IMG/VR virus record: IMGVR_UViG_3300042566_001512
Span: 1-64,000 of that record
Length of the DNA stretch: 64,000 nucleotides
Reading direction: 5' to 3' (one strand)
Source: a virus
How positions within the stretch are numbered: the stretch's first letter is position 1; every line of letters starts with the position of its first letter. The notes beneath the pieces were generated by a model, which was not told the DNA's origin, ran no database searches, and saw only the letters and a list, made by a program, of their open reading frames with translations. Of this stretch, positions 36,152 through 43,493 are shown piece after piece. A program made the translations under genes and the position numbers.

Positions 36152-36439
36152 ATGAGTATCTTTACCGCCCCATTGGCCGACGACAGTCCGTCTATTAAGC
36201 AATTTCTTGTTTTTAACAATTCTCACGACATGGAAGAATTTGTTAAAAACAAAGACTGTAAAAAGGCCACCCACAAGATCTTTTTGCTAAAAAACGGCAT
36301 TGGCACTTGGAACATCGAAATTCGTTGTTGTTTGACAAACTCCGTAGTATTCGAAGACGAGGACGTTGCACATGTCTGGTCTTTTGCTCTGCTCTTGGCT
36401 AAAGAGAAGTTGCCTTCTCTTATCTTGGTAAACAATTAA
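36152..36439 (+). CDS. Small protein, 95 aa, paralogue of the gene at 37600
   Basis: Aligns with the 37600 product: DDSPSIKQFLVFNN vs DNEPAVKQILVFSS, then a K-I/L-R-A/L-L-K/N-G-x-G-x-W core (KIFLLKNGIGTWNIEIR vs KLRAVLNGQGRWDGVIR), then a shared acidic segment and a W-containing helix. Function unknown; the pair suggests duplication within this accessory stretch. Confidence 0.65.
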   Translation: MSIFTAPLADDSPSIKQFLVFNNSHDMEEFVKNKDCKKATHKIFLLKNGIGTWNIEIRCCLTNSVVFEDEDVAHVWSFALLLAKEKLPSLILVNN

Positions 36440-36734
36440 CTTGAGGGGTCTTTTCGAACAGGCGAATGCTTTATTGGCGCTTTTGTAAACACAAGTGCGT
36501 CAATAAAGTAAATTATTAATTTCTATTTTTGTATTTGAAAACTTAAAGTAAAATCATCAAAAATAGAGTAAACAAGTTCATTAAAAATGATTATTTTTTT
36601 CAAAGGTGTTTTGTTGTCCGATTTAAATTCTGAAAAATATATTACTGGGCACCGTAACGGGTATTTCAAGTTCAAGTAATAAAAGATTTGAAAATTGTAA
36701 CTAAAAAATAGCAAAAGAAAATCGCTAAACAAAA
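36440..36734. other. AT-rich intergenic stretch with a hairpin
   Basis: No convincing gene on either strand. Contains an imperfect hairpin (CTTTATTGGCGC / GTGCGTCAATAAAG, about 36470-36510) right after the 95-aa gene, likely a terminator, and then T/A-rich sequence leading to the next start at 36735. Confidence 0.4.
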
Positions 36735-37049
36735 ATGAACGATTTTAAAAATAAACCAAAACCCGACACACTGATTAACTCCGGTGCTCTTTGTCTGGCC
36801 ATCAACGTGCTGCGAATGGCGGGTAAAAACGAAGTGGCTGATGAGCTCGAATCTTCGGCTGTCCGATTATCCGAAATACCGACTAGCGAGATTCATTACT
36901 ACAGGGTCTTGGCGGAAAAAGACCTGGAGATTAAAATGCTACAGGAGAGTTACAAAGCAGCAAACAAGATGACCATTAGCTATATGAAAGAATTTCAAAA
37001 CAGAGGGGTAGTTTATGCCCCCTTGATTAATGATATTGAACAAAATTAA
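36735..37049 (+). CDS. Hypothetical protein, 104 aa
   Basis: Helical protein with DTLINSGALCLAINVLRMAGKNEVADELESS at the start. The RBS is weak. It resembles small phage proteins of unknown role; no domain named. Followed closely by the gene at 37065. Confidence 0.55.
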   Translation: MNDFKNKPKPDTLINSGALCLAINVLRMAGKNEVADELESSAVRLSEIPTSEIHYYRVLAEKDLEIKMLQESYKAANKMTISYMKEFQNRGVVYAPLINDIEQN

Positions 37050-37064
37050 ATTGACAAATTAATT

Positions 37065-37568
37065 ATGACTAAACACGAAATTCCTGAGTTCGATGACACC
37101 GTCATCCTTGGTTCCATTACCTGTCCCGACGACAAAGAACTTCTGATTTTGACGATATCGTATCAGACCGATAGTGTATATCTGTTCAAAGAAAGTTTCT
37201 CAAAAGACTACAATTTCAAACCTCTATTGGAGTTTACTTCCAATTCGGTGGTGTTGGATGTTCGTAACTTGGAAGAGGTAAAGTGCATTGGCTATATTCG
37301 TACTCCTGCGGGAGTTGAGTTTGGATCAGCACTGATGTTTGAGTCTACCCTCTGTAAAAAGGGAACACCTGCATTCAAGATCCACTACGATAAACCACAC
37401 GTTGAGATGTTTATTAATTTTGAAAAAGAAATTTGTAAAATGCTAGTGGCAAATGGAACCGACGCACTATATAAGTTCTTGGATCAGGATTGGAATAATT
37501 TAAAGTCAAGTCACGATAAATACCATCTAAGTGGAAATCATCTCACGATTGAATTTGTCCAGGATTGA
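37065..37568 (+). CDS. Hypothetical protein, 167 aa
   Basis: Starts 15 bases after the previous gene. Strand-rich N-terminal half (TVILGSITCPDDKELLILTI), then a helical end (NWNNLKSSHDKYH). Function unknown. Confidence 0.55.
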   Translation: MTKHEIPEFDDTVILGSITCPDDKELLILTISYQTDSVYLFKESFSKDYNFKPLLEFTSNSVVLDVRNLEEVKCIGYIRTPAGVEFGSALMFESTLCKKGTPAFKIHYDKPHVEMFINFEKEICKMLVANGTDALYKFLDQDWNNLKSSHDKYHLSGNHLTIEFVQD

Positions 37569-37599
37569 AAAATTATTACCAAAGAAAGGTTTATTAAAA

Positions 37600-37935
37600 A
37601 TGTTTGCATTTTCTGAAATCCATGACGCCGATAACGAACCGGCAGTTAAGCAAATACTGGTGTTTTCTAGCGAACAGGAAAAGCAGGAATATAACCCTGA
37701 GACGGGACCCAATACAAGTTCGTATAAGCTACGCGCAGTACTAAATGGCCAAGGGCGTTGGGATGGTGTGATTCGGTCGGGAAGAAATGGTCAGCTTCTA
37801 CTTGATCAGAAAAACTTGGGCGATAGCTGGCAATCTGCCATGGTGAGCGTTCACGTTATGTTCAACGGTTTTATTACCGAGTCCATTAATAAAAACTTTA
37901 GAAGTGTTCTTTTGGAAACGAAAAAGGACGAATAA
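37600..37935 (+). CDS. Small protein, 111 aa, paralogue of the gene at 36152
   Basis: ATG 37600 (MFAFSEIHDADN) with AAGAAAGG upstream is preferred over an earlier frame start at 37531. See the 36152 entry for the shared KQ(F/I)LVF and G-x-G-x-W core. It has a longer acidic/basic C-terminus. Function unknown. Confidence 0.65.
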   Translation: MFAFSEIHDADNEPAVKQILVFSSEQEKQEYNPETGPNTSSYKLRAVLNGQGRWDGVIRSGRNGQLLLDQKNLGDSWQSAMVSVHVMFNGFITESINKNFRSVLLETKKDE

Positions 37936-38050
37936 ACCACGATTACCATGGCGTAATAATCGGAGTACTTAATATTTGATTGTCTTTTACTGTTTGACTA
38001 CGACCAGTAATAACATCGTATTAGATGCTAAGACTTCTAATTATTCGACA

Positions 38051-38083
38051 TATATCCCTGTGTATTATACACAGGGATATATT
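38051..38083 (+). terminator. Terminator
   Basis: ATATATCCCTGTGT / ACACAGGGATATAT with a five-base loop, then a T-rich run. Confidence 0.75.
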
Positions 38084-38125
38084 ATCTATTTTTTATTTTA
38101 TTTTAAAAAACCCGATTCCAAATAA

Positions 38126-38149
38126 TTTCAGTCACATATATCTAAGGTG
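38126..38149 (+). promoter_or_regulatory. Promoter-like motif upstream of a small membrane protein
   Basis: TTTCAGTCACATATATCTAA, the closest match to the motif at 35473; 51 bases upstream of the start codon. Confidence 0.5.
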
Positions 38150-38199
38150 AATAGAAGCAATAGTGTTTCTATTTCATTCAAAAATATAGGAGTATTCTC

Positions 38200-38343
38200 A
38201 TGTCCAATTCCAACAAATCTTCGTCCAAGGCGATTGACACGGTGGCACGTGTGGCTGCCACCGTGGTAGTCCAAGTCGGCGTGATCGCTGTCGGCGTGGC
38301 CGGCGGCATCGCTCTGATTGGCCTCTTGAAAAAGAAGGACTAA
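38200..38343 (+). CDS. 47-aa single-span membrane protein
   Basis: ATAGGAGTATTCTC gives a good RBS. After a polar Ser/Lys-rich start, a 26-residue hydrophobic segment (VAATVVVQVGVIAVGVAG and onwards) forms one membrane helix, ending in KKKD. Codon use is strongly GC-rich, like chimallin and unlike its neighbours, which implies high expression. Possible roles (envelope factor, small holin-like or superinfection protein) cannot be separated. Confidence 0.65.
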   Translation: MSNSNKSSSKAIDTVARVAATVVVQVGVIAVGVAGGIALIGLLKKKD

Positions 38344-38368
38344 TCATCCCTCTTACGATCGCCCTGTA

Positions 38369-38411
38369 AGGGGCGATCCAGTGTGCGTTATTATGGAGCT
38401 CATACTGGATC
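38369..38411 (+). terminator. Hairpin after the 47-aa membrane protein gene
   Basis: CGATCCAGT pairs with ACTGGATCG around a 20-base loop; it follows the first small gene and may attenuate or end transcription. Confidence 0.35.
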
Positions 38412-38601
38412 GTCGCTCTTAAACATAACACTATCGCACGCACATTGAACTCGGCCGCCTGAATTTGCATTTTTCCGTCACGGGTGTCATGGACAACACG
38501 GAAGCCAAGTTGCAGGCTGTCAGGACAGTGGTAAAAAGCACGAAGCTTCGTTTGAAAGCACCCCGTGCAGCTTAACATCGATTCATTTTTTAGGAAAAGT
38601 C

Positions 38602-38745
38602 ATGTTCAAAGTCATCGTTACTCTTTTCGCAGCAGCGGCTATTCTTGGCACCATTATCGTTAGCGAAGATGGCCCTAGCGACCACGATGCAGCAGTGGCC
38701 ACAGAGCTGGCCAAACAAGACGCCATCAACGCGGCTTCTAAATGA
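38602..38745 (+). CDS. 47-aa protein with N-terminal membrane anchor
   Basis: RBS TTTAGGAAAAGTC. MFKVIVTLFAAAAILGTIIV is a membrane anchor or uncleaved signal, followed by an acidic Asp/Ala-rich tail (SEDGPSDHDAAVATELAKQD). Same GC-rich codon use as the gene at 38200; followed by a terminator. Likely outside or at the inner membrane, function unknown. Confidence 0.6.
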   Translation: MFKVIVTLFAAAAILGTIIVSEDGPSDHDAAVATELAKQDAINAASK

Positions 38746-38750
38746 AAACA

Positions 38751-38783
38751 TAATAGGACTGGCTTAAAAAGCCAGTCCTATTA
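38751..38783 (+). terminator. Terminator
   Basis: TAATAGGACTGGCTT / AAGCCAGTCCTATTA with a three-base loop. Confidence 0.75.
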
Positions 38784-38816
38784 TTATAGATATTTTTTTT
38801 AAATTAAATTTATAGA

Positions 38817-39101
38817 ATGACTAAAATGTTAAACTTTAGCAAAAATTTGTTATCTCAAAAACAAACTGAAATGGGTGCCACTGAATTAAAAGAAGAGGAT
38901 AGATGTATTTTACTAGAATTACTATCAGCTGGAGATTATTTAAGTAAAGGAGATCTGCTAACACTCGCCATCGACGTATCGTCTATTGCTAGTAGAAATA
39001 AAGCAAATGCTGTTATTCTAGAAAAAGATCACCCTTTGTCTTCATTTCTTAAAATCATTTTTGATAGTAAATCTATATTAACTATATACGAAGACACTTA
39101 A
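38817..39101 (+). CDS. Hypothetical protein, 94 aa
   Basis: ATG preceded by an AT-rich region and a weak RBS. Mostly helical (EEDRCILLELLSAGDYLSKG), no domain known. AT-rich codons, typical of the accessory genes here. Confidence 0.5.
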   Translation: MTKMLNFSKNLLSQKQTEMGATELKEEDRCILLELLSAGDYLSKGDLLTLAIDVSSIASRNKANAVILEKDHPLSSFLKIIFDSKSILTIYEDT

Positions 39102-39118
39102 CCAATTTAAAACTATTT

Positions 39119-39143
39119 AAAACGCATATAACATACTTGAGTA
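39119..39143 (+). promoter_or_regulatory. Promoter-like motif
   Basis: AAAACGCATATAACATACTT shares GCATAT with the recurrent motif; it lies 38 bases before the start at 39181. Confidence 0.35.
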
Positions 39144-39180
39144 GGTTTACTCGTGTTAACAGCAATTAAAGGAATTATAA

Positions 39181-39702
39181 ATGAGTACGATATTCGTGAG
39201 TAGCGGAATTTCTATTACGAAAAATATTCTTCTCGGTTGGTGTATTCTTGCTGAGTTTGATGTGGGCGGTTATGCTTATACTCAGTGGGTACCCATAGAT
39301 ACACTTGATTCTTTTGACCTAGATGGAACTTTAAGAAAAATAGCAGGGGATCCTTTGATTCCTATTGATTTTTATTCTGAATTGTCAAAGCTAGCTAATA
39401 TCCGCAAAGATGATCGCAATAAAGCAAACGAGACTGAGAAAGTTTTAAACGATTTAAATGTGAAAGAATCAGAAAACGCCATTACAGCCACAAACAGGGA
39501 CTCTGACAGGATACATTTACTTAAAGACATTTTGCAGAAAATGTTAGTGGTGAACAATGTTGCGGTATCTGATTTGGGTTATGCTAAGGTAAATCGGCAA
39601 AATGGAGGCAACTGGGTGCTAACCAAAGGGCAAGAATCTACCTGTGAATCGTTTAGTTCGTTGGACGACACACTTGAACATTTGCTAAAAAGGTACTATT
39701 AA
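39181..39702 (+). CDS. Hypothetical protein, 173 aa
   Basis: RBS AAAGGAATTATAA. The N-terminal half is strand-rich with aromatic residues (ILLGWCILAEFDVGGYAYTQW), the middle is a charged helix and the end has an NWVLTKGQESTCESF segment. No family recognised. Confidence 0.6.
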   Translation: MSTIFVSSGISITKNILLGWCILAEFDVGGYAYTQWVPIDTLDSFDLDGTLRKIAGDPLIPIDFYSELSKLANIRKDDRNKANETEKVLNDLNVKESENAITATNRDSDRIHLLKDILQKMLVVNNVAVSDLGYAKVNRQNGGNWVLTKGQESTCESFSSLDDTLEHLLKRYY

Positions 39703-39749
39703 AAAGTAATAAATAAATATATTTATTAAAGATAAAAAAGGAGTAATAC

Positions 39750-39932
39750 TTGAATAAAAGCACTAAATTATTGCTAGTGGGCGTTTTCTTAATTGTTCTA
39801 TTTTCATTCTTCTTAAGAGGGGTCTCTGAGAAAGAAACTGAGAAAATCATCAACGCCTGGAAACTGGAATTGTTAAAAATGGCAGAGCAAGATAGGGAGT
39901 CTCTTTTTAAAGCGGGAGCTTTTACTAAGTGA
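39750..39932 (+). CDS. Small membrane protein, 60 aa
   Basis: TTG start with a strong AAAAAAGGAG RBS. KLLLVGVFLIVLFSFFLRG is one membrane helix, followed by a charged cytosolic or periplasmic helix (EKETEKIINAWKLELLKMA). The third small membrane protein within 1.7 kb. Confidence 0.6.
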   Translation: MNKSTKLLLVGVFLIVLFSFFLRGVSEKETEKIINAWKLELLKMAEQDRESLFKAGAFTK

Positions 39933-39935
39933 CGT

Positions 39936-39971
39936 CATAATGCCCTCTGGAATCATCCAGAGGGCATTATG
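39936..39971. terminator. Bidirectional hairpin
   Basis: CATAATGCCCTCTGG / CCAGAGGGCATTATG, at the junction of a plus-strand gene and the minus-strand frameshift gene ending at 39973. Confidence 0.7.
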
Positions 39972-39972
39972 C

Positions 39973-40461
39973 TTATCTTTGAGCTTTTTGAATTTCTTCT
40001 ATTGCTTTTATATCCGAATTAACCTTTGCGGTTAATCTCTTTTGACTATCTTTTAAAATGTAGTCGCATATTACACGAGGATATTGTAAAAACTCTTGTA
40101 AGTTTATACCGTAAAACTCCTTAACATTAGAATCGGCAAAAGCTTTTATAGTGTCAAAAGTTTTACTATATATAAAAGTGTCCTCTCCATTCTGATAGGC
40201 AACGGAGGATAAGGGGCGCACATCGTCTAAGCTAGATGGGTTTGCATCCAGGCTGGCTTGCTTTAGGTAGTCAAATACACCAGAAGACTGCTCATAGGAC
40301 TGAACTAGGAGCTGTTTAACCCCTATGTATGTATCTTTTTTTGCAGTTCTGAGTATCTGAACCAGTAATTCGTTTTGATTTGCTCTAGTACAGAAATCGT
40401 GATCTGTTACATGAGCAACTATCGTTGCTCTATCCGACGAATCTTCTGTACGGCTAATATA
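39973..40461 (-). CDS. -1 frame C-terminal extension of the 491-aa gene (frameshift product)
   Basis: Open without a stop from 40461 to the TAA-type stop at 39973 (162 codons), but with no ATG: the only in-frame start codon candidates (GTG at 40221) lie 80 codons in. The upstream part reads YISRTEDSSDRATIVAHVTD and continues in one piece into the GTG-started reading. It is in the -1 frame relative to the 491-aa gene and joins it exactly at the TTTTTTT site at 40461-40467. Expected fusion: 478 + 162 = 640 aa. It would add a helical, Lys/Asp-rich domain to a fraction of the product. Function follows the N-terminal part. Confidence 0.75.
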   Translation of the reverse strand, partial: YISRTEDSSDRATIVAHVTDHDFCTRANQNELLVQILRTAKKDTYIGVKQLLVQSYEQSSGVFDYLKQASLDANPSSLDDVRPLSSVAYQNGEDTFIYSKTFDTIKAFADSNVKEFYGINLQEFLQYPRVICDYILKDSQKRLTAKVNSDIKAIEEIQKAQR

Positions 40462-40467
40462 AAAAAA
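40413..40467 (-). other. Probable -1 programmed frameshift signal (slippery TTTTTTT plus hairpin)
   Basis: In the 491-aa frame the codons read AAT TTT TTT ATA; the heptamer T-TTT-TTT (40461-40467) allows both tRNAs to re-pair one base back, after which TAT ATT AGC... is read. About 30 bases further, GAGCAACGATAGTTGCTC (40413-40430) is a perfect 7-bp hairpin with the zero-frame TAG in its loop. Confidence 0.75.
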
Positions 40468-41894
40468 TTAGACATTACCTCGATTGGGATTAGTCCTTGC
40501 ATGTGATGATTTTCTCTTAGCTCTCTTTGCTCTTTTCCGCAGGAGGGGCATTTATAAGTAGGTATTGCAATGAGCGATACCGTAGAATCATCGATGAATT
40601 CTTTTATTTTTGTTTGAAAAGTCGTTCGAAGCTGATCATCTGCGGATACGTCTCCGACCACGTTTTCAATTTCTTCTCTTTCCGAATATTCGGTGTCTAA
40701 GTAGTTTATTGATTTTACGAAATGCGCATATTGCCTCATCACGGTAGCCTTAGCCTGCTTAATGAGATATTCGTCTCGTTCCTTCTCGTCCTGTATTAGA
40801 ACTTTAGGATAAGTCTCTTCTATTTCAGAAATCCACCTATAACCGGAATCTATGTGTTCTTGCGCAGTATCTATGGCTATAGTAAAGCTCAAATCTTCGC
40901 TTAGCTTAATAGCCCTGGGATGACCATTTAAGAATTCGTCCTTATAGATGCTCAACGATTCCACCGAGACGCTTGCCTTGTCGCGTTTTGCCATGTGTGC
41001 GATTTGTCTTGCCGTAAGACGTGTCTTGTCAACAAAAAGCAACTTAGATGGATCTAAAAGCTCCGTTACCACATGGCTGCACCTCTCGGGATCACTGGTA
41101 CATGCTCTTTGGTATTGAACCCCGTTTGGCCAAATGGCGCAAACCATCCCCCAAAAAAGGGTTGGCATATCCAGTACATTCATATATTTTTTTATGCTGT
41201 CCCCGTCTGGCAAAATAAGACTAGTGCTCAATATGTGATCTTCGCAGAAGTTCAACATTGCTGCAGAAGAAAAAGAGGTATTGTTGGAGAAGATTAAACC
41301 ATAGGTTGCTCTTCCTAGGCTAACCTTCTCCTCGGTCAAGGCCCTGTACAGCTCCAAAATAGCAGACTCTGAAGGGGCTTTAAATCTAACCCAGAATCCA
41401 GAATGCCACAACGGAACATTAAATGTACCGCCCAGATCAAGGGACTGCCTGATCATCAGGCGAAGGTTTTCACCAGTGAGTTTTTGATTTGGGCCCACCT
41501 TGGCTTTTGCCATCCCTAGGAAAAGAGGCCCTACCGAGGAATCTATCTTCTGTTGAAAATGTGCATCTGCTCTACTTACTGTTGGTACAAAAGCACTGCC
41601 ATAGGCCACAGATTCCATAGACCCCTGCAAAACAGACAGCCAGTGGGAATTAAAGTCAGATACTTTATTGCCCACTTTTGTAACCCGGTCTCTAACAGAA
41701 TCGGACAGATCCGACGGAAGCACGATATTTTCTTTTTCAAAATCTATGCCGTCCTGTAGAGGTTTGCTATATTCTCCATCCAACGTGAAATTAGCAGGAA
41801 GTGGAGTTACTACTTTCGGTTGTTCGGAATCAAACTTTTCAGAATCGTTTTTTGGTTCTGGAATTTCTGGTAAAAAGTCTTCTACGATTGACAT
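40419..41894 (-). CDS. Tail/baseplate assembly protein with zinc ribbon, zero-frame product (491 aa)
   Basis: 491 aa. The N-terminal ~75 residues are acidic and Pro-rich. The body is helical and ends with a zinc-ribbon half, IPTYKCPSCGKEQRELRENHH near residue 450, a form seen in T4 gp26/gp51-type baseplate-hub proteins. The zero-frame product ends 13 codons after the slippery site. The arrangement, short form plus -1 frameshift long form, recalls lambda gpG/gpGT tail-assembly chaperones. RBS AAGGAGAATAATC before the ATG at 41894. The upstream neighbour (41899) is probably co-transcribed. Confidence 0.7.
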   Translation of the reverse strand: MSIVEDFLPEIPEPKNDSEKFDSEQPKVVTPLPANFTLDGEYSKPLQDGIDFEKENIVLPSDLSDSVRDRVTKVGNKVSDFNSHWLSVLQGSMESVAYGSAFVPTVSRADAHFQQKIDSSVGPLFLGMAKAKVGPNQKLTGENLRLMIRQSLDLGGTFNVPLWHSGFWVRFKAPSESAILELYRALTEEKVSLGRATYGLIFSNNTSFSSAAMLNFCEDHILSTSLILPDGDSIKKYMNVLDMPTLFWGMVCAIWPNGVQYQRACTSDPERCSHVVTELLDPSKLLFVDKTRLTARQIAHMAKRDKASVSVESLSIYKDEFLNGHPRAIKLSEDLSFTIAIDTAQEHIDSGYRWISEIEETYPKVLIQDEKERDEYLIKQAKATVMRQYAHFVKSINYLDTEYSEREEIENVVGDVSADDQLRTTFQTKIKEFIDDSTVSLIAIPTYKCPSCGKEQRELRENHHMQGLIPIEVMSNFFILAVQKIRRIEQR

Positions 41895-41898
41895 TTGA

Positions 41899-42435
41899 TT
41901 ATTCTCCTTTAATCACTGCGTCTGATATAACGTTGACGTCGGTAATATCGTTTTGTTTATTTTGAATGAGGGCGGCCATGGCTTCTTGCGCAGGAGCAAT
42001 CTGTTCCAATATGTGGCAAATTACAGGAACGATATTGGCATCGTATATTTCCACGATTTCCTGATATCTACCATTAATCTGAATAACCTCAAGACCTTCT
42101 TCTGGGCTGGAAATCCCCCCAGTTTTGTCTTTGTGATTTTCATGGACGGCGTTAAGTCGCTGCACGTGCTCCATGATGTCTTTATTCAAAAGACTTACGT
42201 TATCTGCCAGTTTTTGTGGATCGTTAATTAGTACGGCAAGTTCTGGCGTGTCCACGATTACTGCCAACTGAGCAGCAAGCTGCCCTTCTACGTTGTGTAT
42301 GGCCTGGGTGGCTACTTCGTAGTGTTTATTGCAGTCATCCCAAAAACCGTTATTTTTTAACGATTTTTTATTTTGTATTGCATCAATTACGCGCTGGTGA
42401 CCTTTGCTGGGTCCTTTGATTTTGTGAGAGCTCAT
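41899..42435 (-). CDS. Hypothetical protein, 178 aa
   Basis: First gene of the two-gene minus-strand unit; its stop is four bases before the start of the frameshift gene. Mostly helical (VEGQLAAQLAVIVDTPELAVLINDPQ) with a basic N-terminus (MSSHKIKGPSKGHQR). No family recognised. Translational coupling with the frameshift gene suggests a shared assembly role. Confidence 0.65.
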   Translation of the reverse strand: MSSHKIKGPSKGHQRVIDAIQNKKSLKNNGFWDDCNKHYEVATQAIHNVEGQLAAQLAVIVDTPELAVLINDPQKLADNVSLLNKDIMEHVQRLNAVHENHKDKTGGISSPEEGLEVIQINGRYQEIVEIYDANIVPVICHILEQIAPAQEAMAALIQNKQNDITDVNVISDAVIKGE

Positions 42436-42599
42436 TTTTGATTTTCCTTTGATTATTAAATAAATGGATAAAATATTTTTTGTTTAAAAAATAAGTGGAC
42501 GTAAATAATCTGACAACGTACTCGGCGAGCTTCGTTCAAAGTATGTTAAGATATAATATCATTTTTAACAGTTTACACTAACACGAAAGAATATCTAAA

Positions 42600-43493
42600 A
42601 TGATTTATGAAGAGCTTAGGAACCTGATATCTCTAACACGCGCAGATAACACGGTAGATACTTTTGATTCAGCAATACGGCTATTTGAAACCATGGGTCA
42701 GGATGACTACATGGATATTTTTTCAGCAACTATTAACTCTTCACCAAACCTAACAGAAGAAGAATTAATACTAGAATTAATAAATGACTTAACTTTGTTA
42801 ATCAACAACATATTCTCTATACAGGGCGTTGTTCTGGCAGAGGAAGTAATTCTTAGTGACAAGGTAAAATTGGCCAAGGGACTTATTGACATCTTTGACT
42901 ACTCAGACCGTCCGACCTTGGTAAGAATAGTAGAGACAGACCTTAACCCAGAAGAACAGCTTTCTGAGCTACTGGGCCTGGTTACAGAATACAACGTCGA
43001 AACTATTTTTTCTTTTATTCAGGAAGTAAATCCGGGATTACCGCAAAGACTGAAAGATACAATTTTAGAAGAAGCAATAGACCAGATTTACTCCGAGGTA
43101 ATGAAATCAATAATAACTCTATATTTATCTTTTAAAGAAAAACTGATGGAAAACCGTCCGTTTTACACAGATAAACACGTGTCTGAAATAAGCACAATAG
43201 GTAGACAATATTCGTTTTATCTTGATGATCTGCTTAAGAACAAAGACTTCGTTGACCTGTTATCTAAATTAGATAATGTTGGTAAAATAGGCGGCGATGA
43301 TATTTTTGAGGAAGTTAGTAAATACCTAATAGGAATAGCGTGCCTGTCAGAAGACGGATTTACTAATATACTTGAAGTCATCAGGTCTAATATGGATAAG
43401 ATAACCAGCAACATGACCACCAATTCTAAGCTGCAAACTTATATATCTAAATATCTAATTAAACTAACTAGCACAGGAGCGGTTAATGAATAA
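42600..43493 (+). CDS. Hypothetical helical protein, 297 aa
   Basis: Acidic, Leu/Ile-rich and almost certainly all-helical (LTLLINNIFSIQGVVLAEEV). It overlaps the start of the virion RNAP subunit gene by eight bases, so translation is coupled. In phiKZ the corresponding gene before gp80 is of unknown function; a role with the virion polymerase is possible. Confidence 0.65.
   Translation: MIYEELRNLISLTRADNTVDTFDSAIRLFETMGQDDYMDIFSATINSSPNLTEEELILELINDLTLLINNIFSIQGVVLAEEVILSDKVKLAKGLIDIFDYSDRPTLVRIVETDLNPEEQLSELLGLVTEYNVETIFSFIQEVNPGLPQRLKDTILEEAIDQIYSEVMKSIITLYLSFKEKLMENRPFYTDKHVSEISTIGRQYSFYLDDLLKNKDFVDLLSKLDNVGKIGGDDIFEEVSKYLIGIACLSEDGFTNILEVIRSNMDKITSNMTTNSKLQTYISKYLIKLTSTGAVNE

Noticed and set aside
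36523-36732. 69-aa minus-strand frame in the AT-rich gap
   Set aside because: Phe/Leu/Lys composition typical of random AT-rich sequence; no RBS.
39973-40221. Independent 82-aa gene starting at GTG 40221
   Set aside because: The frame is open for 80 further codons upstream to the slippery site, and there is no RBS at 40221; it is better read as the end of a frameshift extension.
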